In this document: one piece after another, positions 10,834 to 20,402 of the stretch
Position numbering within the stretch: position 1 is the first letter of the stretch
Layout of the letters: each line of letters opens with the position of its first letter
Assembly: GCA_905142475.1 (NCBI GenBank)
Contig: LR990730.1
Span: 2,666,001-2,730,000, forward strand
Direction of reading: 5' to 3'
DNA length: 64,000 nt
From: Xanthomonas hydrangeae
GTDB lineage: Bacteria; Pseudomonadota; Gammaproteobacteria; Xanthomonadales; Xanthomonadaceae
Program-made: the position numbers and the translations under genes
Notes under the pieces: model-generated
Seen by the model: only the letters and a program-made list of their open reading frames with translations
What the model was told of the DNA's origin: nothing
The model's database searches: none

Positions 10834-11951
10834 CGTGCAGCCATCCGATCCGCCGATTGCGGCGATGCAACGGTTGGATGGAACTCACTGACCAGATAGA
10901 GCGGACGATGCTTGGTCTCGATGAACATTCGACCGACGTACTCGCCGAGAATCCCCAGACACAGCAACTGCGCGCCACCCAGCAACAGCAGGGCGACCAT
11001 CAGGCTGGGATAGCCGTTCACTGCATCGCCGAGCAGCAGTGTCTTGACGATGACAACGCCCGCGTAGACAAACGCCAGCAACGAACAGAGCACGCCGACG
11101 TAGCTGGCCAGCTTCAACGGAGCGATCGAGAAAGAGGTGATCCCTTCGAGCGCGAAATTCCACAGCCGCCAGTAGTTCCATTTGGTCCGTCCCGCATGCC
11201 GTGGCTCGCGACGATACGTGATCTGCAACCTCGGGTAGCCGATCCACGCATACAGCCCTTTCATGAAACGGTTGCACTCGCCGAGTCGGCGCATGCTATC
11301 GACGGCGCGACGACTGAGCAGCCGGAAATCGCCGACATCCGGACTGATCGGGACGGCACTCAGCCATCCAATTACGCGGTAGAACACGTGTGCGGTGCAT
11401 CGCTTTAAAACTGTCTCGCCGTCGCGCACGCTGCGCCGCATTTCCACCTGGTCATAGCCCTGCTTCCACGCTGCGTACATGTCCACAATCAGTTCCGGAG
11501 GATCCTGCAGGTCGGCGTCGATGATCACGATCGCATCGCCGCAGACATGGTCCAGACCCGCGGCCATCGCAATTTCCTTGCCGAAGTTCCGACTTAGGGT
11601 CAGTACGCCGACACAGGGATCGTCCAGGCGCATTCGCTTAAGGATTTCAGCGCTACCGTCGCTGCTGCCATCGTCGACATACAATGCCTCCACCGCGATA
11701 TCGAGCGGAACCAGGGCACGTCGCAGGCGTCGGTGGAACTCGATCAGCACGTCCTGTTCGTTGTGCACGGGAATCAGTATCGAGAGCAGTCCGCTCGGGC
11801 GTAGCAATGGTGGTCGTAAGGTGTTCTCCACGGCATGGCTTGTCGTTCGCTCAATGGATGGCAGGCCGGTCTCCGGTACGGGCGGCCGGGTGGCGACGGT
11901 AGACAGGAAGACGGCATGCGAAGACTCTTGTCCCGACAGCGGTAGGCGCAT
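10830..11951 (-). CDS. GT2 polyprenyl-phosphate glycosyltransferase (ArnC/GtrB/DPM1-like)
   Basis: 373 residues. GT-A fold motifs: LIPVHNEQDVL, VDDGSSDGSAEIL, the nucleotide-binding DADLQDPPEL and the DFRLLSRRAVD region; two C-terminal TM helices (about 285-345) follow. Such enzymes load a nucleotide sugar onto undecaprenyl phosphate, supplying the donor for the GT83 enzyme downstream (ATGA overlap). The N-terminal 50 residues before LSILIPVHNE are longer than usual, so the real start may be internal. Confidence 0.88.
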   Translation of the reverse strand: MRLPLSGQESSHAVFLSTVATRPPVPETGLPSIERTTSHAVENTLRPPLLRPSGLLSILIPVHNEQDVLIEFHRRLRRALVPLDIAVEALYVDDGSSDGSAEILKRMRLDDPCVGVLTLSRNFGKEIAMAAGLDHVCGDAIVIIDADLQDPPELIVDMYAAWKQGYDQVEMRRSVRDGETVLKRCTAHVFYRVIGWLSAVPISPDVGDFRLLSRRAVDSMRRLGECNRFMKGLYAWIGYPRLQITYRREPRHAGRTKWNYWRLWNFALEGITSFSIAPLKLASYVGVLCSLLAFVYAGVVIVKTLLLGDAVNGYPSLMVALLLLGGAQLLCLGILGEYVGRMFIETKHRPLYLVSEFHPTVASPQSADRMAAR

Positions 11952-12112
11952 TTGCGTTGATGAGAAGGCCGGACGATCGGCGGGTTCTTCAGTCTCCGGC
12001 GTGTGCAGTAAGCCGTTCTCAGCACCATCTCAGGCGCTCGTTAAAAGCGCACGCAGGCCTGCCAGCTACACTAAAACGCTCACGATTCGAAAGATGTCCA
12101 GATGCATCCCGC
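11952..12112. promoter_or_regulatory. Divergent promoter region between GT2 and response regulator
   Basis: This 161-base gap separates the minus-strand glycosyltransferase pair from the plus-strand regulator/kinase pair. The layout suggests the regulator controls both directions. No convincing direct-repeat operator or -10/-35 pair was identified by eye. Confidence 0.4.
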
Positions 12113-12790
12113 ATGAAAGTCCTCATCGTCGAAGATCAATACGACATCGCCGCCAACATCTGGGATTTTCTTGAACGTCGCGGCTATCAGGTGGATCACG
12201 CCGGCGACGGCATGTCCGGGCTCGCGCACGTCATGCGCGATCGTTTCGATGTGATCGTGCTTGATCTGGGTCTTCCCCGGCTGGATGGACTGGAGCTGTG
12301 CCGACGCATGCGTCAGGCAGGGCAAGGCACTCCTGTGCTTATGCTGACCGCGCGCGACACGCTGGAGGACAAGCTGCGCGGATTTGCCGAAGGCGCAGAC
12401 GACTACATGGTCAAGCCCTTCGAATTGAAGGAGCTCGAAGCCCGCCTGCGCGTGCTGCATCGACAGACACAGTCTGTCGCAGCGCGGGAGTTCGTGGTTG
12501 GTCCACTGCGCTTCGATCCCGACGCGATGCTGGCCACTCGCGAGGGCCGGCATATCACACTAACCAGAGCGCAGGCGCTGATTCTGGGTGCATTGATGCG
12601 CCGCTCGCCGGCGATCGTGCAGCAACAAAGCCTGATCGAATGCGTGTGGGCGAGCCAGGGGGGCGATGCAGCGGCGCTGCACACGCATGTCTATGCGCTA
12701 CGTAATCTCGTGGACAAGCCGTTTCAATATCAGCTGATCCAGACCGTTCATGGCATCGGCTATCGCCTGATTGCAGCCGCCGATGGCTAG
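12113..12790 (+). CDS. OmpR-family response regulator (PmrA/QseB-like)
   Basis: The start at 12113 (MKVLIVEDQYDIAAN) is chosen because the receiver begins there. 225 residues: receiver with VIVLDLGLPRLDG phospho-Asp and MVKPFELKELEARL, then a winged helix (LTRAQALILGALMRRSP...HTHVYALRNLVDK). It overlaps the kinase start by 8 bases. Its divergence from the GT83/GT2 pair suggests that lipid A-type modification is a target (inference). Confidence 0.93.
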   Translation: MKVLIVEDQYDIAANIWDFLERRGYQVDHAGDGMSGLAHVMRDRFDVIVLDLGLPRLDGLELCRRMRQAGQGTPVLMLTARDTLEDKLRGFAEGADDYMVKPFELKELEARLRVLHRQTQSVAAREFVVGPLRFDPDAMLATREGRHITLTRAQALILGALMRRSPAIVQQQSLIECVWASQGGDAAALHTHVYALRNLVDKPFQYQLIQTVHGIGYRLIAAADG

Positions 12791-14012
12791 GACCTTGCCG
12801 CTACGGACCAGGGTGGTCCTGCTGTTCACTCTGATGGGGGGGCTGTTAAGCGTGCTGTTCGCGATTGCAGTGGTCTTTATCGCAGAGGATTACGAGCACG
12901 TACTGGTCGACGAAGTGCTCAACGGTCTGGCACACGATTATGCGATCCAGCTCGCGCAGGCGCCGCAGACCGAACTACCAAAGACCGGACGCCTCAGCGC
13001 TTATCTGCGCAGGCCAGATGGGAGTGGAGACGTCCCGGCAACCCTTGCAACGCTGTCGCCCGGGCTGCATGAATCCGGGCCGGAAGGCGAGGGCATCCAT
13101 ACCGGCGTATACGACACGCCCGCTGGACGCTTGACGCTGAGCATCGATCTTGTCGGCATCGAACGCTTGGAGCAGCACCTCACGCTGATTCTCATCGCAG
13201 TGATCGTGTTCGGCACGTTGATCAGCGCATCGCTGGGCTGGCTGCTTTCGCACGGCGTGATTCTCCCGATCCGCCGGCTGGCAGACGCGGTGACAAGCCT
13301 TCCGGTCGAGCCGCTACAGACCGAACTCGGAATTGGGATGGCCCGCGACGAACTCGGCCGTTTGGGCAGCGCGATCGACGAGTACCAAGGGCGGCTAGTC
13401 GCGGCCGAGCAGGCCGAGCGCGCATTCTTTGCCGATGCAAGCCACGAGTTGCGTACGCCGATTGCCGTGGTGCAAGGTGCCACAGAGCTATTGTTGGAGG
13501 AAGATCACGCGTTGACGATGCGTCCAAGGTTGCTGCGTCTGGATCGTGGCGTGCGCGAATTGGCCGATTGCCTGGATGCGTTGCTGCGTCTGGCCCGGCG
13601 CCGTATCGACCAGACTGAAACGGTTGTATTGCAACGATGGCTGGGTGAACGACTGACACGCGTCGATGCGATTAAGGACCAGACGGTCGACCTTCGGATT
13701 CACGGCCCGGAGATGGAGCATCGCCTCGCCATCCGCGAGATGGAACTGGTGGTCAACGCGGTCATACGGCGCCTGATGCCTCCCGCCCAGCATGGCGCAC
13801 TCGACGTGACCATCGCTCAGGACGCCCTGACCTTCCATTTCACTGAAGCCGGCATCACACAGACCGACACGCCAAGGCTGCGGGCGCGTTCAAGCGACCG
13901 CAGCCTCGGGCTGACCCTGATCGGCCGCCTCGCATCGCAGCTCGGGTGGACCATCGACGACAGTCACGCGGAGAACGGCCGAGTCGTGATCCGGTTCGTG
14001 CCACCGCGATGA
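12783..14012 (+). CDS. Sensor histidine kinase partner of the 12113 regulator
   Basis: ATG at 12783 (MARTLPLRTRVV) is preferred to the in-frame TTG at 12771. About 409 residues: TM1 near 8-32, a periplasmic domain with GLHESGPEGEG, TM2 near 140-160, HAMP, and H-box ADASHELRTPIAVVQGATELL. The ATPase part looks reduced: the N-box NAVIRRLMPP and the G-region are degenerate, and FTEAGITQTDTPRLRARSSDRSLGLTLIGRLA replaces the usual DxGxG. It may act mostly as a phosphatase or weak kinase; that is inference. Confidence 0.88.
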   Translation: MARTLPLRTRVVLLFTLMGGLLSVLFAIAVVFIAEDYEHVLVDEVLNGLAHDYAIQLAQAPQTELPKTGRLSAYLRRPDGSGDVPATLATLSPGLHESGPEGEGIHTGVYDTPAGRLTLSIDLVGIERLEQHLTLILIAVIVFGTLISASLGWLLSHGVILPIRRLADAVTSLPVEPLQTELGIGMARDELGRLGSAIDEYQGRLVAAEQAERAFFADASHELRTPIAVVQGATELLLEEDHALTMRPRLLRLDRGVRELADCLDALLRLARRRIDQTETVVLQRWLGERLTRVDAIKDQTVDLRIHGPEMEHRLAIREMELVVNAVIRRLMPPAQHGALDVTIAQDALTFHFTEAGITQTDTPRLRARSSDRSLGLTLIGRLASQLGWTIDDSHAENGRVVIRFVPPR

Positions 14013-14070
14013 GCGGACATGCCAGGCGACGACAGCCCGCGGCAAGCGAGCCGTCGTCTCCCAGCATTGA

Positions 14071-16242
14071 CTAGAACTTCAAGTTCAGGCCCAGCCGTAC
14101 TGCCCGGGGTGACCCGGGCATGATGTTGTTGTTGCTGTGCGCCGAGGCGTAGTAGCCGCGATCGAAGAGGTTTTCGACGTTCAATTGCAGGCGAGCAGTG
14201 GGACTTAGCGAGTAGAACACTGCCGCATCCACGCGCGCGAAGCCTGGCAGCACCACGGCATTGTCCGATGCTACGTACACCGCGTCCCGGTAGACGACGC
14301 CAAGACCGGCGCCCCAGTTGGTGTTGAAGTCGTAGCGATTCCACAGCGACGCCGAATGCTTCGGCACCTGGCCCAATGCGTTGCCATTGGTCGCGTCGGG
14401 CGTCTGCACTTCGCTATCTTGATAGGCGTAGCCGGCCATCAGCTGCCAGGCCTCGGTCAGATGTCCGCTCAGACCCATTTCGAGCCCCTGAACCCGCTGT
14501 CCGTCCACCAACAACGACTGCGCCGGATTGTTCGGATCGGTGATCGCCACGTTGCTGCGCTGCAGGCGATAGATCGCGGCAGTTGCGGACAGACGCTCGC
14601 TCACGTCCCACTTCAGGCCGACCTCACGATTGACGAACTTTTCCGGATCCAGGTTGCGATTGCTGGCGGTCAGGGAAGCGAGTTGCTCGCCGGCGCGCGG
14701 CACGTGCGCAATCGTATAACTTGCGTACACCGACAGATTCTCGCGCGGCGTGTAAATCAGGCCGGCGCGCGGCGACAGCAGGTCGTCGGTGCTTTCCAGC
14801 GTGGTGCCCGTACGCCGGTTCACCAGCTCGGCATCGAACCTGTCGTAACGCAGGCCAACGATCGCCTGCCATTGCGGCGAGAATTCGATCTGATCCTGTG
14901 CATAGACGGCGGCGGTTCTGGCAACGCTGTGGTTGCTCGCATCGGTCGCGCTTTGGCGAAACAGCACCGGACCGGTATAGATCGTGGTTGGCAGCGTGAC
15001 GAAGGCCGAGGTGGCATTGGCGCCGATGTCGGTGAAATAACCGGTCTTGCGCAGGTTTTCGGTTTCCTGCCGATTCAATTCCATGCCGATCAGGAATTGG
15101 TGGCTGATGTCGCCGGTCTCGGCCGAGAAGGTCAGGTCGGTCTGGTTGAGCAGATTCTTGCGTGTCGTCAGATTGTCGTAGGCACTGATCGCCACGCGAT
15201 TGGTTGCCGCCGCGTAGGCGCCTGGGAACACGTTCTGATAGAACTTGTCGTAGTCCGCGTAGCGGGTCTGGTTGGTCAGCTTGGCCCCACCGGCGAATTC
15301 ATGCGTGACCAGCGCGGTCAGCGCATTGATGCGTGCCCAGGCCGGGCTCAGGTCGGGGCTGCCGAAGAACGTGGATGCGTCGATCGGCAACGGCTTGCCC
15401 TGGATCGGCAGCAACGAGGGGATGCCGCGGTCGGTGACCCGATCGTCCTCGAAATGCTCGTAGCCAAACGTCAGCGACGTCGTGTCGGTGGCACGCACGC
15501 TGAAGGTGGGATTGAGTGCCCAACGTCGCACGTGGGCATGATCGCGGTAGCTGTCGGAATCCTCATACAGCGCGGTGACGCGTGCCGCCGCGACGTCGCT
15601 CAGCACGTGGTCGTAATCGCCGGTCAGGCGGCGATTGTTCCAGGATCCCACAGTGAGCCCCAGCTCCTTGGTACCCGACCAGTCGGCTTGCTTGGTCACC
15701 CGGTTGATCAGGCCGCCGGCGCCGCCTCGACCGAACACCATGCCACTGGGACCTTTGAGGACTTCCACGCGCTCGACGTTGTACAGGTCGCGGTAGTACT
15801 GCACGTCGTCGCGAACACCGTTGATGAAAAAGTCGGCAGTGGATGTATTGCCGCGCAGGATCGGCGCATCGCGATGCCCCTCTCCCTGCGCCATCTGCAC
15901 GCCGGGAACGTAGCGGACCACATCGGCCATGCTCTGCATCGCCTGGTCCTTGATCAGACCTTCGGTGACGACGGTGATCGATTGCGGAACATCGCGCAGC
16001 GGCGTGTCGGTCTTGGTGGCGGTCGTGGTGCGCTGCACCTGATAGGCCTCACGCGCGCGCACGACGTCGATGGCGTCCAGCGTATGCGCCTGTGGCTCGC
16101 CATGTTGGACGTTCGCGGCCTGGGCAATGGCATCGGGTCCGTGTGCGGCGATCACCAAGGGCCACCCATACAGGGCGACACGGATCAAACGCACGAGCGG
16201 TCTGGGGGTGCCAGGCCGTGGAGCATGAAGCGGGTGAGACAT
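14071..16242 (-). CDS. TonB-dependent siderophore receptor (FiuA/Fiu-like)
   Basis: The start at 16242 (MSHPLHAPRPG) gives 723 residues. The in-frame ATG at 16302 lies inside a Fur-box-like sequence, so it is rejected. After a long signal region ending near AIAQA, the plug domain carries DVPQSITVVTEGLIKDQ, RYVPGVQMAQGEGHRDAP, LRGN and ERVEVLKGPSGMVFGRGGAGG. The barrel ends NLFDRGYYASAHSNNN with a terminal LNLKF. The family takes up ferric catecholate/hydroxamate siderophores. It is divergent from a regulator/kinase pair that could sense the same ligand. Confidence 0.93.
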   Translation of the reverse strand: MSHPLHAPRPGTPRPLVRLIRVALYGWPLVIAAHGPDAIAQAANVQHGEPQAHTLDAIDVVRAREAYQVQRTTTATKTDTPLRDVPQSITVVTEGLIKDQAMQSMADVVRYVPGVQMAQGEGHRDAPILRGNTSTADFFINGVRDDVQYYRDLYNVERVEVLKGPSGMVFGRGGAGGLINRVTKQADWSGTKELGLTVGSWNNRRLTGDYDHVLSDVAAARVTALYEDSDSYRDHAHVRRWALNPTFSVRATDTTSLTFGYEHFEDDRVTDRGIPSLLPIQGKPLPIDASTFFGSPDLSPAWARINALTALVTHEFAGGAKLTNQTRYADYDKFYQNVFPGAYAAATNRVAISAYDNLTTRKNLLNQTDLTFSAETGDISHQFLIGMELNRQETENLRKTGYFTDIGANATSAFVTLPTTIYTGPVLFRQSATDASNHSVARTAAVYAQDQIEFSPQWQAIVGLRYDRFDAELVNRRTGTTLESTDDLLSPRAGLIYTPRENLSVYASYTIAHVPRAGEQLASLTASNRNLDPEKFVNREVGLKWDVSERLSATAAIYRLQRSNVAITDPNNPAQSLLVDGQRVQGLEMGLSGHLTEAWQLMAGYAYQDSEVQTPDATNGNALGQVPKHSASLWNRYDFNTNWGAGLGVVYRDAVYVASDNAVVLPGFARVDAAVFYSLSPTARLQLNVENLFDRGYYASAHSNNNIMPGSPRAVRLGLNLKF

Positions 16243-16280
16243 GGAGGGGTTCCCAAGTTGAAAAGAGGCGCCCGCACAAT

Positions 16281-16305
16281 CGCGAACAATATTGATTCGC
16301 ATTAA
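16281..16305 (-). promoter_or_regulatory. Fur-box-like operator
   Basis: Read on the minus strand, AATGCGAATCAATATT matches 12 of 16 positions of the classical Fur half-site arrangement AATGATAATCATTATC. It lies 40-60 bases before the chosen receptor start and before the divergent regulator at 16337. Iron repression of one or both genes is the natural inference. Confidence 0.65.
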
Positions 16306-16336
16306 GGTAGAGTGGAGTCGGTCAGAGATTTGTCAG

Positions 16337-17080
16337 ATGCGCATGTCAACCAAACCCGATCACGTTTCCGCGCAGCGAACTCGTTCGTCTTTGCAACAGC
16401 AGATCCGCGTGTTACTTGTGGAAGACAACCAGAGCCTGGTGGCTAATGTCTTCGCCTATCTCGAGCCGCGCCATGTCCTGCTGGACGCAGCACGCGACGG
16501 CCTCTCCGGCCTCCAGCTCGCGCTTGAACCAGGCTACGACGTCGTCGTGCTCGATTGGATGCTTCCACGTCTGGACGGCCTTAGCGTGTTGGCGCGTTTG
16601 CGCGCGCTTGGGTCGGAGGTGCCGGTGCTGCTGCTCACTGCGCGCAGCGAGCTGCCCGACAAGCTGGCCGGCTTTCGGTCCGGAGCGGACGATTACCTGA
16701 CCAAACCGTTCGCGATCTCGGAACTGGAGGCGCGGATACAGGCACTTGCCCTGCGCAGACGAGGGCACAAGCAGCTTCTGGAAGTGGCCGACCTGCGCTA
16801 CAACGTCTCGACCCAGGAAGTCAGCCGTGCAGGAGTGGCGCTCCATCTCCACACCGGATGCAAGAAATTGCTTGAGCTGCTGATGAGGGAAAGCCCGGGC
16901 GTCGTCCCGAAGACGCGGCTCGAAGCTGCGCTGTGGGGCGAGGACTTGCCTGACCGCGACATGTTGCGCTCACACATCTACGAATTACGCAAACGGATCG
17001 ATGGCAGTCACCCGGTCAAGTTGTTGCACACCGTCGCGCGCCTGGGGTATCGCCTGGCACTGCCAGACGCCTCGACATGA
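16337..17080 (+). CDS. OmpR-family response regulator
   Basis: The start is ATG at 16337 or 16343; the upstream TTG would put the protein through the Fur box. About 247 residues: a roughly 20-residue extension, receiver (LLVEDNQSL, VVVLDWMLPRLDG, YLTKPFAISELEAR) and a winged helix (LHTGCKKLLELLMRESP...MLRSHIYELRKRID). It is divergent from the TonB receptor and overlaps the kinase by ATGA. Confidence 0.92.
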   Translation: MRMSTKPDHVSAQRTRSSLQQQIRVLLVEDNQSLVANVFAYLEPRHVLLDAARDGLSGLQLALEPGYDVVVLDWMLPRLDGLSVLARLRALGSEVPVLLLTARSELPDKLAGFRSGADDYLTKPFAISELEARIQALALRRRGHKQLLEVADLRYNVSTQEVSRAGVALHLHTGCKKLLELLMRESPGVVPKTRLEAALWGEDLPDRDMLRSHIYELRKRIDGSHPVKLLHTVARLGYRLALPDAST

Positions 17081-18363
17081 GCGGCAGACGCAGCCTGCGG
17101 CGCTGGATGGGGGTCAGTCTGCTGTCCTACATCCTGGTGTTGACCGTGGTGATTTCGCTGCATGGGTATTGGGTCAACGAGCAGGCCGAACGACTGGTGT
17201 GGCAGTCCTTGCTGCACAGCGAGATGGAGTATCTCAGCCGACGCCGGGCTGCCGATCCAGGCTACAGCTGGCCGGACACGGACATTCTGCGGCTCTACGA
17301 ATCGCGGCAACGGGACTCGATTCCGGCGGCGTTCGCGCGTTTGCCGCCAGGTGTGCATGACGAGGTGAAGGTCGGCAACAGGGAGTTCGTCGTGCTGGTA
17401 CAGAGCACCGGCGCGCAGGGCAGGCAGGTCCTGGCTCTGGATATCAGCGCGATGGAACAGACCGAATGGACGTTGCTCTCCGTGATGGCAGGATCGGTGC
17501 TGGTGGTGGTGGCCTTGCTGGCGGCGGTTGCGCTATGGGGAGTGGGCCGCCTGGTGGCGCCGTTGGCTGCCCTGTCTGCCGGTATCGGCAAACTCCGGCC
17601 CGACGGAGCAGGGGAAAACATACACCTGGGTCAGTCGGCGCCAGAGGAGATGGCGCTCATTGCCGACGCAGTGAACGCCTACTCGCTACGGATCAAGCAC
17701 AACATCGATCGAGAGCGCGATTTCATCACGACCGCAAGCCATGAGCTGCGTACTCCGATCGCGGTGTTCCTGGCAAGCATCGAAGTGCTGGTTGCACACC
17801 CCGACATTAGCGATGCATTGCAACCGCATCTTCTGCGGGCGCAGCGAACAGCCCAGGCCATGGACGAACTCGCGACCATGTTGCTCACATTGGCCAGAGA
17901 TCCGCAACGGATCCTGGACAATGCGCAACCGGTGGATCTGTTCGTCGAACTTGCATGCATCGTGCAGAATCACGCATATCTGATGATCGGAAAGGAGCTC
18001 GCGATCCAGATCGAGCAGCCATCGCCGTCGCCCTGGGTAAGGGCGCAACCGCAGATCCTGACAGCGACGATCGGCAACCTGATCCGCAACGCAATCGAGA
18101 ACAGCGATCGTGGCGTGATACGCATCGTGTATAGGGAATCGACACTGGTGATCGAAGATCCCGGGCACGGCATGTCCGCCAGGGAGATGAGCGATATCTA
18201 CTCGCGCATCGCGCGGACGGGAGACGTCACTTCCGGAGGAATCGGCATCGAGCTGATCGCCCGCATTTGCGCGCACTGCGGTTGGGTGTTGGAGATGGAA
18301 TCCCACCTCCAGCGCGGCACCATCGCAAAGCTCTCTTTTGAAGGCGCGATCGTTGGACGCTGA
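17077..18363 (+). CDS. Sensor histidine kinase partner of the 16337 regulator
   Basis: 428 residues. TM1 about 13-34, periplasmic domain with FARLPPGVHDEVKVG, TM2 about 130-155, H-box TTASHELRTPIAVFLASIEVL, N-box IGNLIRNAIENS, G1 IEDPGHGMS and G2 GGIGIELIAR. The domain LPPGxHDEV is shared with the disrupted kinase at 18871-20192, so the two are paralogues. Confidence 0.92.
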   Translation: MSGRRSLRRWMGVSLLSYILVLTVVISLHGYWVNEQAERLVWQSLLHSEMEYLSRRRAADPGYSWPDTDILRLYESRQRDSIPAAFARLPPGVHDEVKVGNREFVVLVQSTGAQGRQVLALDISAMEQTEWTLLSVMAGSVLVVVALLAAVALWGVGRLVAPLAALSAGIGKLRPDGAGENIHLGQSAPEEMALIADAVNAYSLRIKHNIDRERDFITTASHELRTPIAVFLASIEVLVAHPDISDALQPHLLRAQRTAQAMDELATMLLTLARDPQRILDNAQPVDLFVELACIVQNHAYLMIGKELAIQIEQPSPSPWVRAQPQILTATIGNLIRNAIENSDRGVIRIVYRESTLVIEDPGHGMSAREMSDIYSRIARTGDVTSGGIGIELIARICAHCGWVLEMESHLQRGTIAKLSFEGAIVGR

Positions 18364-18559
18364 GTTACCGCGCTCGGGTCACGTGCGCGGCGAGAGCGGA
18401 CGCGACGTAACCACTGCACGGATGTCGGGCGGCGTACGTCACTGGTAAAGAGTGCGGCCGTCACATCAATACAAAATAGCTATAACATACCCGTCGTATC
18501 GATATAACCAAGCGTCACCTCATGTAATTTCGACCTCACCATGCATCTGGAGAGGGGCG
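18364..18559. other. Intergenic, AT-rich
   Basis: About 196 bases, clearly AT-richer than the surroundings (for example around 18465-18510). It probably holds the promoter of the following small gene. No operator was identified. Confidence 0.4.
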
Positions 18560-18817
18560 ATGGCAGAAGGGACGCGATTCCGTGCAATGCTGTTGGGCGG
18601 GCCATTTGATGGTCAGGATGTGCTGATGTCTCACCGGCAGCTTTCGTGCGGCATCTATTCGCATGGAGGCCATCGATATGTGGCAGCAAAACACACTACC
18701 CAATGCGCCTGGCCCGTTTTCAGGTGCCAGCCAGCCGTCGAGGTTGCCGAGCCGGACGACGAGTACGACTCGACCTTGCATGGCGCTCGTGGCAGGCTTA
18801 CCTCCGAGGCCTATTGA
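18560..18817 (+). CDS. Small hypothetical protein with GGPFDGQDV motif
   Basis: Start 18560 is supported by a purine-rich GGAGAGGGG just upstream; the longer frame starts in AT-rich noncoding DNA. 85 residues: MAEGTRFRAMLLGGPFDGQ is a strand-turn motif seen in small phage-related and actinobacterial proteins, followed by HGGHRYV. No catalytic residues recognised. Function unknown. Confidence 0.55.
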   Translation: MAEGTRFRAMLLGGPFDGQDVLMSHRQLSCGIYSHGGHRYVAAKHTTQCAWPVFRCQPAVEVAEPDDEYDSTLHGARGRLTSEAY

Positions 18818-18870
18818 CGCCGGCCAAAGCGCTGCATTCCGGGCGGATGCTGGATGGCAGTACCAGACAG

Positions 18871-20192
18871 TCAGCGTTCGCTGGATAGTCTCGAGGGGCC
18901 TACCTGCAGCGCCGTGCGTGTGCCACCGGATGGATTGGTCACAAAATCCAGCTGCCAGTTGAGGTGTTCGCAAAGACGAGCGATCAGCTCCAGGCCGATG
19001 CCGCCACCATGCCGCCCGCTGCGCACGACCTGGGCATAAAGTCGACTGATTTCCTCAGGCGACATGCCATGGCCAGGATCGTCGATATAGACGGTGCCAT
19101 CCTCGGTCAAACTCACCTGGATGACACCGCGATCGCAGTTCTCAACAGCATTGCGCAGCAGGTTGCCGATGGCGATCTGGACGATCTGGATAGGCGCCGT
19201 GATCCGGCAGCGCGTCAATGCAGTGATCTCGAAGCGCAGGTCGCGTTCCTGGATGAGGTGATGATGATCGTCAATGATGTCCAGGAGCAACTCGTCCAAT
19301 CGGACTACATCGTGCATCTTTGCAAGCCGCTGCGGATCTTTTGCCAGGACCAACAGCAGGGTGATCAGTTGCTCGGTTTCCCTTGCGGTCTGATGAATCC
19401 GGCGCAGCTGCCCTTGTACCAGCGGTGGAAGGTCGGGCTGCTCCAAGGCGGTCTCGGCCGCGCCCCCCATGATGGCGATGGGCGTGCGCAGTTCGTGGCT
19501 TGCGCTATGCACGAAAGTACGCTCGCGCTCTATGAACTGCACGTTCCTTTCCAAAAAATCGTTCAGTACCTCACCGATCACCAACAGATCGCTGCCGCCT
19601 CCGGGATCCAGTTCGATTCGCTGCCTTGGTTGTTCCGGTCGTAAACCGGCAACCTGGTCGGACAGCGACTGCAGCGGCCGCACCAGACGACGTACCGACC
19701 ACGAGGTGGTGATTCCCAGCGTCAGCAGCAAGACGGCGGCAGGCAGCAGCAACAACGTGGTGAAGCGAATTTCGTCGCTCTCCATACGTTTGATGTCGGT
19801 CATCAACGCATGTCGTGTCCTGCGCTGTCGCGAATCAGAACGGCCCACTCCCCATTACCCATGCGGACTTCGTCATGCAGGCCCGGGGGGAGTTTTTCCA
19901 GCTCGGGCGGTAACGGCTTGTTGCTGCCATCCTCGTAAAGCATCAGATCGGAAGCGTCGTTCCAGCTGACGTGTTGGCCGGCGCCCGAGCGTGCGATGAA
20001 GCGATCCATCTCTGCATTCATGGTCGACTCCCACACCAGGCTCTCCACGTATTCGTTCACTATCCAACCCTGCAGCGCAACCGCCACCGTCAACACCAAC
20101 AGATAGCCGAGCATCCAGCGGAAGATACGTTTACCGAAGGTGGTATCGGTGGTCGATGACGGCTCGACAGGCTTTGGATTGGGCTCGCTCAT
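18871..20192 (-). pseudogene. Sensor histidine kinase split by a frameshift
   Basis: Two frames together make one kinase. The first (20192 to 19803, 129 residues) has TM1 and the periplasmic LPPGLHDEVRMGNGEWAVLI segment. The second (ending 18871) has TM2, HSASHELRTPIAIMGGAAETAL, IGNLLRNAVENC, DDPGHGMSPEE and GGIGLELIARLC. The joint lies near 19800-19805, where the first frame stops at TGA and an ATG overlaps it (TGATG). Aligned to the paralogue at 17077, one base is missing. No regulator gene adjoins it. It could be a real decay product or a sequencing error; coupled translation of two halves is a less likely option. Confidence 0.8.
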
Positions 20193-20402
20193 CGTTCCAG
20201 CCTAGCGGAAGATCGGCGTGTTGACGCGTATGTCGCAGCAAATCGCAGCAGAGCTTGGTCTTGCGCGTGCACTGGTGCCGATTGATACGGCGACATTCCA
20301 ACGCCACTTTGACAATTGCTGTCGGAGCATCGCTTCGATGAGGCTATTTTCTCCATTTCCCGAACCCGGGCAGGTCGCTGCGCGCGCCCCTGAAAGTGCC
20401 TG
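20193..20402. other. Gap between broken kinase and broken phosphatase
   Basis: About 210 bases. MRLFSPFPEPGQVAARAPESAWQ starting at 20338 may be the original N-terminus of the downstream phosphatase in another frame. Nothing else supported. Confidence 0.35.
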
